Source of the DNA: Bacteroidota bacterium
Lineage (GTDB): Bacteria; Bacteroidota; Bacteroidia; Bacteroidales; FEN-979
Direction: 5' to 3'
Length of the DNA stretch: 64,000 nucleotides
Assembly: GCA_026391355.1 (NCBI GenBank)
Contig: JAPLDH010000045.1
Span: forward strand, 167,620-231,619
Position 1 is the stretch's first letter, and each line of letters starts with the position of its first letter. This document shows, in pieces, positions 53,671 to 63,375 of this stretch. A program made the position numbers and the translations under genes. A model generated the notes under the pieces. It did not search any database. It had not been told where the DNA came from and saw only the letters and a list, made by a program, of their open reading frames with translations.

Positions 53671-56598
53671 ATGGAACGACAGTCGATTTCTTCATTCTAC
53701 GCAAGCACAGAGCAACTGCTCAGCAATAAAGTGCTTTCCCTCGATAGTGACACAGACCAATCGTTTTACCTTGAGACCGGTGATGCCGACGTTTTCTATA
53801 TAGAAAAACTTCCCACAGGCTCTGGCCGGCGGTTGTTTCTTTTTCGTGTCAATGCCCCGTTTCTTGTACCCGGTTTCCCGGTGAATGATTCCTTTTCTTT
53901 GGTCATCAATGCATTGACAAACTGCACAATCGGTGTACTTGATTCAGATTCACTGAGCAGACTTATGGCTTCAATCCCCGATTATGCCATATATCTGTTT
54001 GAAAAATGGTTCATCACGCTTTCAACCGGATTCAATTATTTCGGTACCATGCCGCTGCTGAACGGACTTTCGGCGATGCCCGTATTTTCGGCAGATCCTC
54101 TGAAAAGTTACAGTGCATCAAATTCCGAGGAGGTTTTATGGATTGAATCTGCCGGCCTGAAACCCCTGTACTATGATTTTGCCGATCCCATTGCCTGTGA
54201 CCTGCAGCTTCTTCCCCTGACATCTCACCTCTGGATGAGTTTTGGAGCCACCGCTCAGAAACCTGTACTGACAACAAGCGAGGCTATCAAAAACGATACG
54301 TTCCTGCCTTCATTTTTTGGATTTAATAAGCTGATTGTAACCATTCTGCATAAACTTTATAAAAGAGAACAGGATGTTGAACTAGCTCATGTAAAAGCCA
54401 CCTATGCATTCAGGAACAACGCGGTTTTTAACGCATTGGCCCGGTTTAGATCCATTATTACCGGGAAAGGGAGTGAGGTTATTTTCGGTGATGAGGGGCA
54501 CCAGGAAGGAGTCAATGATCCTGATGCTCATCCTGACATGTTGCTTTACCAAACCTGCCAACTGATAGGAAAAGAAGAAAAGATCGAATTCGTTGATCCG
54601 GGAAACCGTATCAGCGGGAAACATGACTACCTGTGGAATATCCTCAGGGCGTCCACCATCCGTTCAAGGATGGTTACTCTTGAACAGCACTGGTGGACGA
54701 ATAACGCCGGTTCCATGCTGGGTTTTCTCAAAGCCGATCAAACTCCCGTTGGGCTGATTGCCAAAGGAAACACGGGATACTGGATGATCGATCTGAAAAA
54801 CCGTAAAAAAGAAAGGGTTCACGAATCCATAAACAACCTTCTGGATTCAAAGGCCTATAGTTTTTTTACCCCTTTTCCAAAAGGAAAACTTCAGGGCAGG
54901 GAACTTATCCGCTTCGCTCTGCAGTTCACTTACCGTGATATCATCAATTTCATGGTCGTCGGCATCATTGGAGCATTGCTTGCGCTGATCATTCCGGTTG
55001 TAGGAGGTTACGTGTTCAATAATGTTATCCCTGGCGGTGATACAGGCGAACTATGGCAGATTGGAGCTATAATGATTATTTGCGTGATAACAATAGGCCT
55101 GTTGAACTTTGCCAAATCCATAGCTGTTCTCCGGATGGCAGGAAAAGCAGGATATAAACTCCAGTCAGCATTATGGGACAGGATACTCTCACTGAAAGTC
55201 GATTTCTTCAGGAACTACAGTCCGGGAAATCTTGCTGAACGCAGCATGGGGATAGAACGTATCCGGGATACCCTGTCGACAAATGTCCTGGGCGCTTTAA
55301 TATCAAGCATTTTCTCTGTCTTTTATCTTGCTCTTTTGTTTTTCTATGATCTCAAGCTGGCACTCCTTGCGCTCATTCTGGGTCTCGTTGTGGCAGGATT
55401 TACCCTCACCATAAGCCTGCTGGCCTATAAGCATGTTGTGTTCATGCGCCGCATGGATGCCATGATCTCCGGATTCCTGTTGATGGCCATCCGGGGAATT
55501 AACAAGATAAGGGTTACAGGCAGCAAAGAAAAGGTGTTCTCCATCTGGGCAGAACGCTATTCACAACAAAAAGACCATTACCGGCAGAAGCGGATACTGC
55601 TCATGGTCGCAAGTATTTTTACCGTTACTTTTCCTGTACTTGCTTCTATGCTGATCTTTATCAGGGTTTACACTATTTTCAGATCGGGTATGCCGGGCTT
55701 CGGTATCGGAGATTTTGTTGCGTTCAACAGCGCTTATCTCAGCTTTCAGGGAGCAATGATCCAAACCTTCATGGTTACTGTACCGTTACTGAATATCAAG
55801 CCTACGTACCAGTTGTTTCAGCCCATACTGGAGGCAGAAACTGAAGATATGAACGAGAAACTCGATCCGGGAGAGCTTACCGGCAGTCTCGAAATCACAC
55901 ATCTGAGTTTCAGATACCCCGACTCACCTGATTGGAGCCTGAAAGACCTTAGCATGAATATTCATCCCGGTCAGTTTGTGGCAATAACCGGTAGCTCAGG
56001 CTCGGGAAAATCGACCCTGGTGAGGTTGCTGCTCGGATTTGAAAAATATGATGTCGGCAGTATCCTTTTCGATAATAAGGAACTAAAAGATTTGGATATC
56101 CGTGGCATAAGAGATCAGCTTGGTGTTGTTTTACAGAACTCCCGGATCATGGAGGGCACAGTTCTTTACAATATCAGGGGGTCATCACTCTACTCAGAAG
56201 AGGATGCCTGGAAAGCTGCTGAGATGGCCGGATGCGCTGATGAAATCATGAACCTTCCCAATAAAATGCACACTCTCCTGCCACCGGGTGGGGATATCTT
56301 ATCGGGAGGTCAACAGCAGCGTATCATTATTGCTCGGGCATTGATCCGTAACCCCAAAATCTTCATATTTGATGAGGCGACCAGCGCTCTTGACAATGAA
56401 ACTCAGGGAATCGTCAGTGCAAGTATTGAGAAACTCAATGCTACCCGGATTGTCATAGCACACCGCCTGAGTACGATCATAAATGCCGACCATATATTTG
56501 TTCTTGACAAGGGTCAACTCATTGAAGAAGGCAGCTATAAGGAACTGATTGAGAAGAATGGATTCTTTGCTGAACTGACCCGGAGGCAGTTAGCCTGA
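53671..56598 (+). CDS. NHLM-type second ABC transporter (permease/ATPase with long N-terminal domain)
   Basis: The 975-aa protein has a long N-terminal region of about 400 residues that begins with a cyclic-nucleotide-binding-like beta barrel (SFYLETGDADVFYIEKLP). Membrane helices cover about 415-720. The ATPase carries Walker A ITGSSGSGKSTL, signature ILSGGQQQRIIIA and Walker B IFIFDEATSALD. This architecture is that of the second ABC protein of NHLM export operons, which lacks the peptidase. It probably pairs with the transporter encoded one base upstream to make a heterodimer, though a homodimer cannot be excluded. Confidence 0.86.
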   Translation: MERQSISSFYASTEQLLSNKVLSLDSDTDQSFYLETGDADVFYIEKLPTGSGRRLFLFRVNAPFLVPGFPVNDSFSLVINALTNCTIGVLDSDSLSRLMASIPDYAIYLFEKWFITLSTGFNYFGTMPLLNGLSAMPVFSADPLKSYSASNSEEVLWIESAGLKPLYYDFADPIACDLQLLPLTSHLWMSFGATAQKPVLTTSEAIKNDTFLPSFFGFNKLIVTILHKLYKREQDVELAHVKATYAFRNNAVFNALARFRSIITGKGSEVIFGDEGHQEGVNDPDAHPDMLLYQTCQLIGKEEKIEFVDPGNRISGKHDYLWNILRASTIRSRMVTLEQHWWTNNAGSMLGFLKADQTPVGLIAKGNTGYWMIDLKNRKKERVHESINNLLDSKAYSFFTPFPKGKLQGRELIRFALQFTYRDIINFMVVGIIGALLALIIPVVGGYVFNNVIPGGDTGELWQIGAIMIICVITIGLLNFAKSIAVLRMAGKAGYKLQSALWDRILSLKVDFFRNYSPGNLAERSMGIERIRDTLSTNVLGALISSIFSVFYLALLFFYDLKLALLALILGLVVAGFTLTISLLAYKHVVFMRRMDAMISGFLLMAIRGINKIRVTGSKEKVFSIWAERYSQQKDHYRQKRILLMVASIFTVTFPVLASMLIFIRVYTIFRSGMPGFGIGDFVAFNSAYLSFQGAMIQTFMVTVPLLNIKPTYQLFQPILEAETEDMNEKLDPGELTGSLEITHLSFRYPDSPDWSLKDLSMNIHPGQFVAITGSSGSGKSTLVRLLLGFEKYDVGSILFDNKELKDLDIRGIRDQLGVVLQNSRIMEGTVLYNIRGSSLYSEEDAWKAAEMAGCADEIMNLPNKMHTLLPPGGDILSGGQQQRIIIARALIRNPKIFIFDEATSALDNETQGIVSASIEKLNATRIVIAHRLSTIINADHIFVLDKGQLIEEGSYKELIEKNGFFAELTRRQLA

Positions 56599-56658
56599 AA
56601 CACGTTAACGGGACCAATCTATCATTGGATATCGGTAAAAAACAAGGTGAAAATAGAA

Positions 56659-58188
56659 ATGAAAAAGAAAATTCTGATCATCCTGCTTCTTTCAGCAACG
56701 GCATTCCCTGCGCGTAGCCAGCAGATTTTTCATTATGATTCCCTGTCAACTTTCAGGGTACTTCAGACCGGCCTTGAAGCAAATTTTAACATCAGGTTAA
56801 AAAAACACCTTGCTGATGAAAGCCAGGGTCAGCTGACCAGCGTCAAAGGCGCTTTTAATCCCCAACTTTCCTTGAACACAAGCGGCTTATATGGCACTGA
56901 TCCTACCATTACCACAAGGAATTCATATTCACTTGAAGGACAGTTAATGCTTCCTACCCGTCTTGGACTAAAGTTTTATACGGGATTCAGACTCTCTAAC
57001 GAAACTGAAATAATTACAGGCGTTCCGAATTTGTACCCGGAGCAAAATATACTTATCAACCAATCCGGGATGTGGGCCGGTTTTTCAATGCCCCTTTTGC
57101 GCGATCTTGGCCGGAATAATTCGGGTAATGTCCTGTTCCTTTCGACACTGATGATGAACAAAGCCCAGAATGTTTCGTTAACGGATGAGATTTGCCAGTT
57201 CATTAAAAATACTCTCATATACTATTACAATTCATACAAGAGCGTTAAAGTATTCAAGATCCTGAAGGATGCTGACAAAGATGCACACGATTATTTTTCC
57301 GATATTGAATCAAGGATTGCTGATGAACAATTGCCAAAAGTGGAAGTTTATCGTGCAAAAGCCTATCAGGTCAACATTGCCCTGCAGTTATCTGTAGCAA
57401 AAAACGAGATTACCAACTCATTCTATGATCTGATTACTACCTTGGGTATGAAAGAAATAATGATTCCAAAAACCCTTCCGGTCTTTCTTGATTCACTTCC
57501 TGATCCGGCATCCTTTCCCTGGAACCAATATTCCTCGTATATTTTCAAAAACGTTGATTCATTGGTGGTCAGTACCTTATATTATAAAAGCCAGGAACTG
57601 ATCACTGCATCGAGCCAGATTGCAATGAATGGCGCCAGGTATAATAAGTTAAATGAACTCAACCTTGATTTCCGCTATGAGTATTTTGGTTCCACTTCAG
57701 ACATGCCTATTTCAGATTTCAGAAATACCTTCTCAAGCGGTTCGCCGGGCACTGCATTGAATCTTACCCTGTCGTACAAAATACCTTTTAAGAATGAAGA
57801 ACGTAAAGGAGATTACCTCGCTAAACTATCCTCTTACGAATTCAACAAAACCCAGCTCGAAAAAATTAAATTTGAATCGAAGTTACAGGTTATTAAACTA
57901 TTAAGTGATCTTGGTAACCTTATAACCTATTTTAAAAACGAGGCTGAACTTGCAGACCTTGAAAAAAAAACATTCCAGAGTGAAGTCCAGAAATTTAACC
58001 TTGGAGCATCCACACAGATCGATATGATCAATACATATATGGATTATAATACAGCCCTTATGAATATGGAAACCGGCCGTCTGGCCATTATGACCAGGCT
58101 AATAACACTGAAATACCTGATTGGCGACTTTCCGACTACTACTGATCAACTCATAAACTATCAACCCTGGAAATTCACTGTTAAATAA
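56659..58188 (+). CDS. TolC-family outer-membrane channel
   Basis: From the ATG at 56659 the protein is 509 aa with signal peptide MKKKILIILLLSATAFPARS. It shows the alpha-helical repeat pattern of TolC proteins (DADKDAHDYFSDIESRIADE and YEFNKTQLEKIKFESKLQVI). It provides the outer-membrane exit duct for the adaptor and ABC proteins encoded just upstream. A longer reading from a GTG at 56647 is less likely because the signal peptide starts at the ATG. Confidence 0.83.
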   Translation: MKKKILIILLLSATAFPARSQQIFHYDSLSTFRVLQTGLEANFNIRLKKHLADESQGQLTSVKGAFNPQLSLNTSGLYGTDPTITTRNSYSLEGQLMLPTRLGLKFYTGFRLSNETEIITGVPNLYPEQNILINQSGMWAGFSMPLLRDLGRNNSGNVLFLSTLMMNKAQNVSLTDEICQFIKNTLIYYYNSYKSVKVFKILKDADKDAHDYFSDIESRIADEQLPKVEVYRAKAYQVNIALQLSVAKNEITNSFYDLITTLGMKEIMIPKTLPVFLDSLPDPASFPWNQYSSYIFKNVDSLVVSTLYYKSQELITASSQIAMNGARYNKLNELNLDFRYEYFGSTSDMPISDFRNTFSSGSPGTALNLTLSYKIPFKNEERKGDYLAKLSSYEFNKTQLEKIKFESKLQVIKLLSDLGNLITYFKNEAELADLEKKTFQSEVQKFNLGASTQIDMINTYMDYNTALMNMETGRLAIMTRLITLKYLIGDFPTTTDQLINYQPWKFTVK

Positions 58189-58243
58189 GGTATTCTATTT
58201 TGCATCCTTAACTCAACCAGGATGTTACAACGGTTAATCAATA

Positions 58244-61200
58244 ATGAAAAGATTTATTCCTGTACATGAGGAGATATTACATAGTTCGGCAACTTCGCCG
58301 GATGCAACAGCCATTATCTGCCAGGATGAACGGGTCAGCTTCAGCGAACTGGATCAGTTTTCCTCCAACCTGGCATGGCAGTTACAGGAATCCGGAATAG
58401 GCCACGGCTCCCTGGTTGGGATATATTTGCATCCCTCCGTTAATCTCGCTATTTCAATATTTGCAGTGCTGAAATCAGGAGCTGCCTATATCCCTCTTTC
58501 CCCTCATTTTCCTGAAGAAAGGATCCGGTATATTCTTCGTGATGCAGGTTCAGGGCTTATCATCTCAGATAATTCTCTTCCCCACCCCCCGGTCTCCGGG
58601 AAAACCCGCTTACTTATCCCGGATTGGACAATGGTGAAGAATCATGCCGAAAATATGATTCCACGAACCATCCGGATTAACGCTTCAGATCTTGCTTATA
58701 TATTGTACACTTCCGGTTCTACCGGTAACCCCAAAGGGGTCATGATTGAACACCGGAACCTGAACTATTACATCCACTGGTTCTGTCAATGGGTTATGCC
58801 AGGAACAGGAGTTGGTTTGCCATTGACCTCTTCATTCATTTTTGCGGCAGCCGTAACGCAGTTTTATTCAACCCTGTTATCCGGGAAAACCCTTCACATC
58901 CTGGATCCTCTACTGATTCGACAGCCCGACAAACTAATTGGATGGTATGCCACGCATCCGGAAATGGGTTTATACTGCGTACCAACGCTTTGGTCTGAAA
59001 TTTTGCATTATTTGGAAACCACGGCTGGTATATGCATTAATAAGATGGCGCCGTTTTGTGTTTATCTTTCCGGAGAAGCAGTGACGGATGACCTTCTGGA
59101 AAGAAGCTTTCGTTTATTGCCTGACATACAACTGTGGAACCTTTACGGTCCCACGGAAGCAACCGCCAACCTTACTGCCTGTCGCATATATCCCGGCGAA
59201 GCTGCCCATATCGGAAAACCTCTTCAGGGAACAAGGACTTTTATCGTCGGCGAAGATATGAATCCGGTTGAACCCGGCACCATCGGCGAACTTATTGCCA
59301 GTGGAGAGGGTATTGCAAGGGGATATTTAAACCTTCCCGAACTCACCGCAACAACATTCTTTTCATCAACGTTTAATGGAGAGGAACCGATCCGGTTATA
59401 TCGCTCCGGTGATCTGGTAAAGGAAGATGAATCGGGAAGACTGATCTATATCGGCCGTAAAGACCAACAGGTTAAAATACGCGGGTTTCGCATCGAACTT
59501 CCTGAAATCGAACACACCCTCCTTTCTATCCCTGATGTCAAACAAGCCATTGTCAAAGTGGTTGCGGAAAGGCAAAACGAAAAAAGACTGGTTGCCTATA
59601 TTGTTTACAAGCAGGACAAACTTATCCCGGTGAACGAATTGCGTAAAATCCTTTTGCGTATTTTGCCTGATTTCATGGTTCCTGAGGTTTTTGTCTTCCT
59701 GGAACATCTGCCACAACTCCCGAATGGTAAAATTGACCACAAATCACTACCACTACCCGGTATTCAAAGGCCCGATCTTGGCTACCCGGTGAAACCCCCA
59801 TCAACACCTGATGAAAAAATAATGGTTCGCATATGGGAAGAGGTACTGGGACTGGAAGGCATCGGAATGGAGGATAACTTTTTTGATCTCGGGGGCAATT
59901 CCTTAAAAGCGAATGCAATCGTTATTGAATTAAAGACAAGAGCAGGGGTTTCCATCCAGATTAAAAGTATTTTTGACCTGCTCACTCCCGGAAACCTGGT
60001 CAGACATCCTTCATTTTCATCTGCAAACAGACAAGGTGAGATCTTACCTGAAACCGGGTCTGCAATAAAAGATTCGGTTTTGCATGAAAACTCTCCCGGT
60101 GAAAGTGAATTAACCGATATTTTCCCTTCCGGATTATCTGAAAATCAGAAAGCTTTGTGGTTTATGCAACAGATTGAACCCGGACTTTCTGCCTATAATA
60201 TTTTTTACAGCATTACGCTCACAGGTTCCCTGGATGTGACCGCTCTTGAGAAGGCCCTCATGCGCATTCTTGATAAGCATAAAACGTTGAAGACAAAGTT
60301 TCAGATAAAGAAAAAGCATACGCAGGAAGATGAACTGGTTTTGGATGATAAGGTATTGGAAATATTCAAATCCCAACACGGCAATCTACCAGTTTCTGCA
60401 TCGGAAGCCATTGAACATGCCCGGATCGAAGCATCACTTCCCTTCAACCTTGAGCAGGGACTTCCTTGCCGGTTCATTCTTTACGAACTCGATAACCGAC
60501 AACATTTGCTTGCATTTATTGTTCATCATATTGTTTTTGACGGATTTTCACTTGATGTCTTTCTAAGTGAACTTTCATCCTTCTATGATCAGGAAAAAAC
60601 CGGTCTTACGGGGGGACGGGCAGAACCCTCGGCATCCTATGATCAGTTTTGCAAGGAAGAGATTCAATACCTGAGCGGAAAGCTATATACAGAGGACAAG
60701 CAATACTGGCAAAAACAGCTTTCGCAAGCGCCTGCTTTTTTTGAAATTCCGACTGATTATTCGCGTCCCGAGACCCCTTCGCAGGAGGGAGGTCAGGTTC
60801 GAAGAATAATAAATCCCTTGCTTAAGTCGAAACTGAAAAGCCTGAGTGATCATCTTGGATCCAGTATGTTTATGACTTGCATAGCTGCTTTTTCGGCACT
60901 CTTATACCGGCATACAGGCCGTACTGATTTTCTCATGGGCGTTCCTGTGGCGAACCGGGTAAATAAACCTTTCACAACGCTAATAGGGTATTTCGTCAAC
61001 ACAATGCTGTTCAGGGTAAAGATCGATCCTGATTTATCTTTCATGGATTGGCTGGGATCGGTAAGGGATCTTACCCTGGAAAACCTTTCCCATTCCCGGT
61101 TCCCTTTCAACCGTTTGAGCGAAGTAATCAAAACTGAGCGGATCCCGGGCATCAATCCGTTTTTTCAGGTGATGTTTGCATATCATGAAACAACCTGGGA

Positions 61201-63364
61201 GTTTTCAACCAATGCCGGTATAAGCGGTATTGCAGGGGAACAGTTTTTCGGCCGTTCCAAATTCGATCTTTTTACAGAGATCTTTGACAGGCGCGAAGAT
61301 GCAGAAATCGTTCTCACTTATTCATCCCGGCTGTATCATCCTGCAACCATAGAGATACTGCTTGATCATTTTATTCAGCTACTTGAGCATATCTGCAGTG
61401 CTCCCGGAACAGGGATCAATGCCTTGAACCTGCTTTCTCCGGGAGAGTTTAACCGAACCATCTATGAATGGAATCAGACTGCCTTTTCTCATGGGATCAA
61501 AGGAAACGTAGTGGACCTGATCGAACAGCAGATCGAAAAAACTCCTGACCTTCCTGCACTGGTTTCACGGCATGAATTTATTTCATACTGGGAGATGGGT
61601 CACAGAACAGGCATTATTGCAAGGAACCTGCGTCGTCGCGGAGTAAAAAAAGGAGTGCCTGTCGGAATTCATCTTGAAAATTCCCCGAACATGGTCATGT
61701 GCATTATCGCTGTTTTTAAAACAGGTGGTATATACATCCCACTGGATCCCTATTATCCTGAAGAAAGGTTTCACTATGTAATTGAAAAAACCAGGATACA
61801 ATTTCTGGTGGTCGATGAGGCGCACGTGAACACGGAACATGAATTTCCGGAACATATCATTCCGGTCAATGAACTTCTGGCTGAACCTATAAATCAGGAG
61901 CCGGATGTACCTGACAAACGAAAAGATCCTGCGGATCTTGCATATATCATTTTTACGTCAGGTTCAACCGGTAACCCAAAAGGGGTGATGATCCGTCACG
62001 ATAGTCTCCTTAATGTTCTTATATGGATGAAGAAGGAGTTAAAGATCTCAACCGGAAATACTTTTTTATCCACTACTTCCATCAATTTTGATATTTCTTT
62101 TTTTGAGCTGTTCACGCCACTGATCAGTGGCGCCAGATTGGTGCTTGAAAAACGGAGCGAGTTACAAGCACCTGAAAAGGTGGAAGCGATAATACATGAG
62201 ATGAAGGTGAACACGGTGCAGTTCGTTCCTTCAGGATTAAAAGCCCTGTCCGATGCCGGGGTTATCCGGCGGGCCATATATCTGACATGCATCATCTCAA
62301 CCGGCGAAAAGCTGTCAAAAGCATTACAGGATCAAATCTTCAGAGAATTTGAAGGCTCTTTGATCAACCTGTATGGTCCCACTGAAGCAACGGTCTATAT
62401 GGCCTGTTGGCATTGCTGTCGTAACAGCCCTCTCCGGATGGTACCCATAGGTACTCCCATTTTAAATGCATCCATATATATACTGAATAAAAATCTTGAA
62501 CCGGCCCCGATTGGCATAGCCGGTGAGATTTATGTCGGAGGCCAGGTGCTTGCAGATGGATATTTTAGAGATCCTGATCAAACTGCAGAACGGTTCCTTG
62601 TTGATCCCTTCATGCATGGTGATGGCAACAGAATGTATAGAACCGGCGACCTGGGCAGGTTCCTGCACGACGGTTCAGTAGAATTTCTGGGCAGGAGTGA
62701 CCATCAGGTTAAAGTTCGCGGATTCCGGATCGAACTGGGCGAGGTTGAATCAGTTATTCTTCGTTTTCCCGGGATCCGAAGTGCAATAGTCGTTGCTCGG
62801 GAACAGGGAGAGGAGGATATCAGGCTTACCGCATTCCTGGTACCGGAACCCGGGGTACATATCAGGGAGGATGAACTAAGGGACTTTTTACGTCTTCATC
62901 TGCCTGTTTACATGATTCCCGGGCACTTTATCACTGCCCCCGCGATTCCGTCTCTGCCAAACGGCAAAACAGATTTTAAGTCATTGATGAATCTTCGGCC
63001 GAAGGTGCCTGAAATCCCGGAATTCATCCGTCAACTTATGAATGAGACAGAGATGTCGCTGATAGAAATATGGAAAGAGATTCTGGAACATGAAGCGTTC
63101 ACTCCACGAGATAATTTTTTTGAAGTAGGAGGCCACTCGTTGCTTCTTGTTAAACTAAGAGACCTGATTGCTGTAAAAATGAAGGAGGAAGTCAACATTG
63201 TAGACCTTTTCCGTTATCCGACAATCCATAGTCTTGCAGCTTTTCTACGTAAAGAGAAAACAGATCATCCCCATAATGATATTGCAAAACGTGTTGCAAT
63301 GCGCAATAAGAATATCAGGCAACAGATCAGTAAAAGAATTTTTCCCGGTAAAAATCAATCCTAA
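58244..63364 (+). CDS. Nonribosomal peptide synthetase, A-T-C-A-T
   Basis: The 1706-aa enzyme has two modules without a leading condensation domain. Adenylation 1 has YTSGSTGNPKGVM at 155-167. Its residue at the position that binds the substrate amino group is Ala201 (FAAAVTQ), where Asp is usual. Carrier 1 has DLGGNSL with Ser553. The condensation domain has HHIVFDG at 761-767. Adenylation 2 has FTSGSTGNPKGVM at 1237-1249 and a normal FDIS with Asp1283. Carrier 2 has VGGHSL with Ser1632. There is no thioesterase or reductase end, so the chain must pass on to the PKS encoded 11 nt downstream. The first module probably loads a non-amino-acid starter (for example an aryl, hydroxy or keto acid) and the second adds one amino acid. 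Confidence 0.9.
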   Translation: MKRFIPVHEEILHSSATSPDATAIICQDERVSFSELDQFSSNLAWQLQESGIGHGSLVGIYLHPSVNLAISIFAVLKSGAAYIPLSPHFPEERIRYILRDAGSGLIISDNSLPHPPVSGKTRLLIPDWTMVKNHAENMIPRTIRINASDLAYILYTSGSTGNPKGVMIEHRNLNYYIHWFCQWVMPGTGVGLPLTSSFIFAAAVTQFYSTLLSGKTLHILDPLLIRQPDKLIGWYATHPEMGLYCVPTLWSEILHYLETTAGICINKMAPFCVYLSGEAVTDDLLERSFRLLPDIQLWNLYGPTEATANLTACRIYPGEAAHIGKPLQGTRTFIVGEDMNPVEPGTIGELIASGEGIARGYLNLPELTATTFFSSTFNGEEPIRLYRSGDLVKEDESGRLIYIGRKDQQVKIRGFRIELPEIEHTLLSIPDVKQAIVKVVAERQNEKRLVAYIVYKQDKLIPVNELRKILLRILPDFMVPEVFVFLEHLPQLPNGKIDHKSLPLPGIQRPDLGYPVKPPSTPDEKIMVRIWEEVLGLEGIGMEDNFFDLGGNSLKANAIVIELKTRAGVSIQIKSIFDLLTPGNLVRHPSFSSANRQGEILPETGSAIKDSVLHENSPGESELTDIFPSGLSENQKALWFMQQIEPGLSAYNIFYSITLTGSLDVTALEKALMRILDKHKTLKTKFQIKKKHTQEDELVLDDKVLEIFKSQHGNLPVSASEAIEHARIEASLPFNLEQGLPCRFILYELDNRQHLLAFIVHHIVFDGFSLDVFLSELSSFYDQEKTGLTGGRAEPSASYDQFCKEEIQYLSGKLYTEDKQYWQKQLSQAPAFFEIPTDYSRPETPSQEGGQVRRIINPLLKSKLKSLSDHLGSSMFMTCIAAFSALLYRHTGRTDFLMGVPVANRVNKPFTTLIGYFVNTMLFRVKIDPDLSFMDWLGSVRDLTLENLSHSRFPFNRLSEVIKTERIPGINPFFQVMFAYHETTWEFSTNAGISGIAGEQFFGRSKFDLFTEIFDRREDAEIVLTYSSRLYHPATIEILLDHFIQLLEHICSAPGTGINALNLLSPGEFNRTIYEWNQTAFSHGIKGNVVDLIEQQIEKTPDLPALVSRHEFISYWEMGHRTGIIARNLRRRGVKKGVPVGIHLENSPNMVMCIIAVFKTGGIYIPLDPYYPEERFHYVIEKTRIQFLVVDEAHVNTEHEFPEHIIPVNELLAEPINQEPDVPDKRKDPADLAYIIFTSGSTGNPKGVMIRHDSLLNVLIWMKKELKISTGNTFLSTTSINFDISFFELFTPLISGARLVLEKRSELQAPEKVEAIIHEMKVNTVQFVPSGLKALSDAGVIRRAIYLTCIISTGEKLSKALQDQIFREFEGSLINLYGPTEATVYMACWHCCRNSPLRMVPIGTPILNASIYILNKNLEPAPIGIAGEIYVGGQVLADGYFRDPDQTAERFLVDPFMHGDGNRMYRTGDLGRFLHDGSVEFLGRSDHQVKVRGFRIELGEVESVILRFPGIRSAIVVAREQGEEDIRLTAFLVPEPGVHIREDELRDFLRLHLPVYMIPGHFITAPAIPSLPNGKTDFKSLMNLRPKVPEIPEFIRQLMNETEMSLIEIWKEILEHEAFTPRDNFFEVGGHSLLLVKLRDLIAVKMKEEVNIVDLFRYPTIHSLAAFLRKEKTDHPHNDIAKRVAMRNKNIRQQISKRIFPGKNQS

Positions 63365-63375
63365 AACAAACTCAC

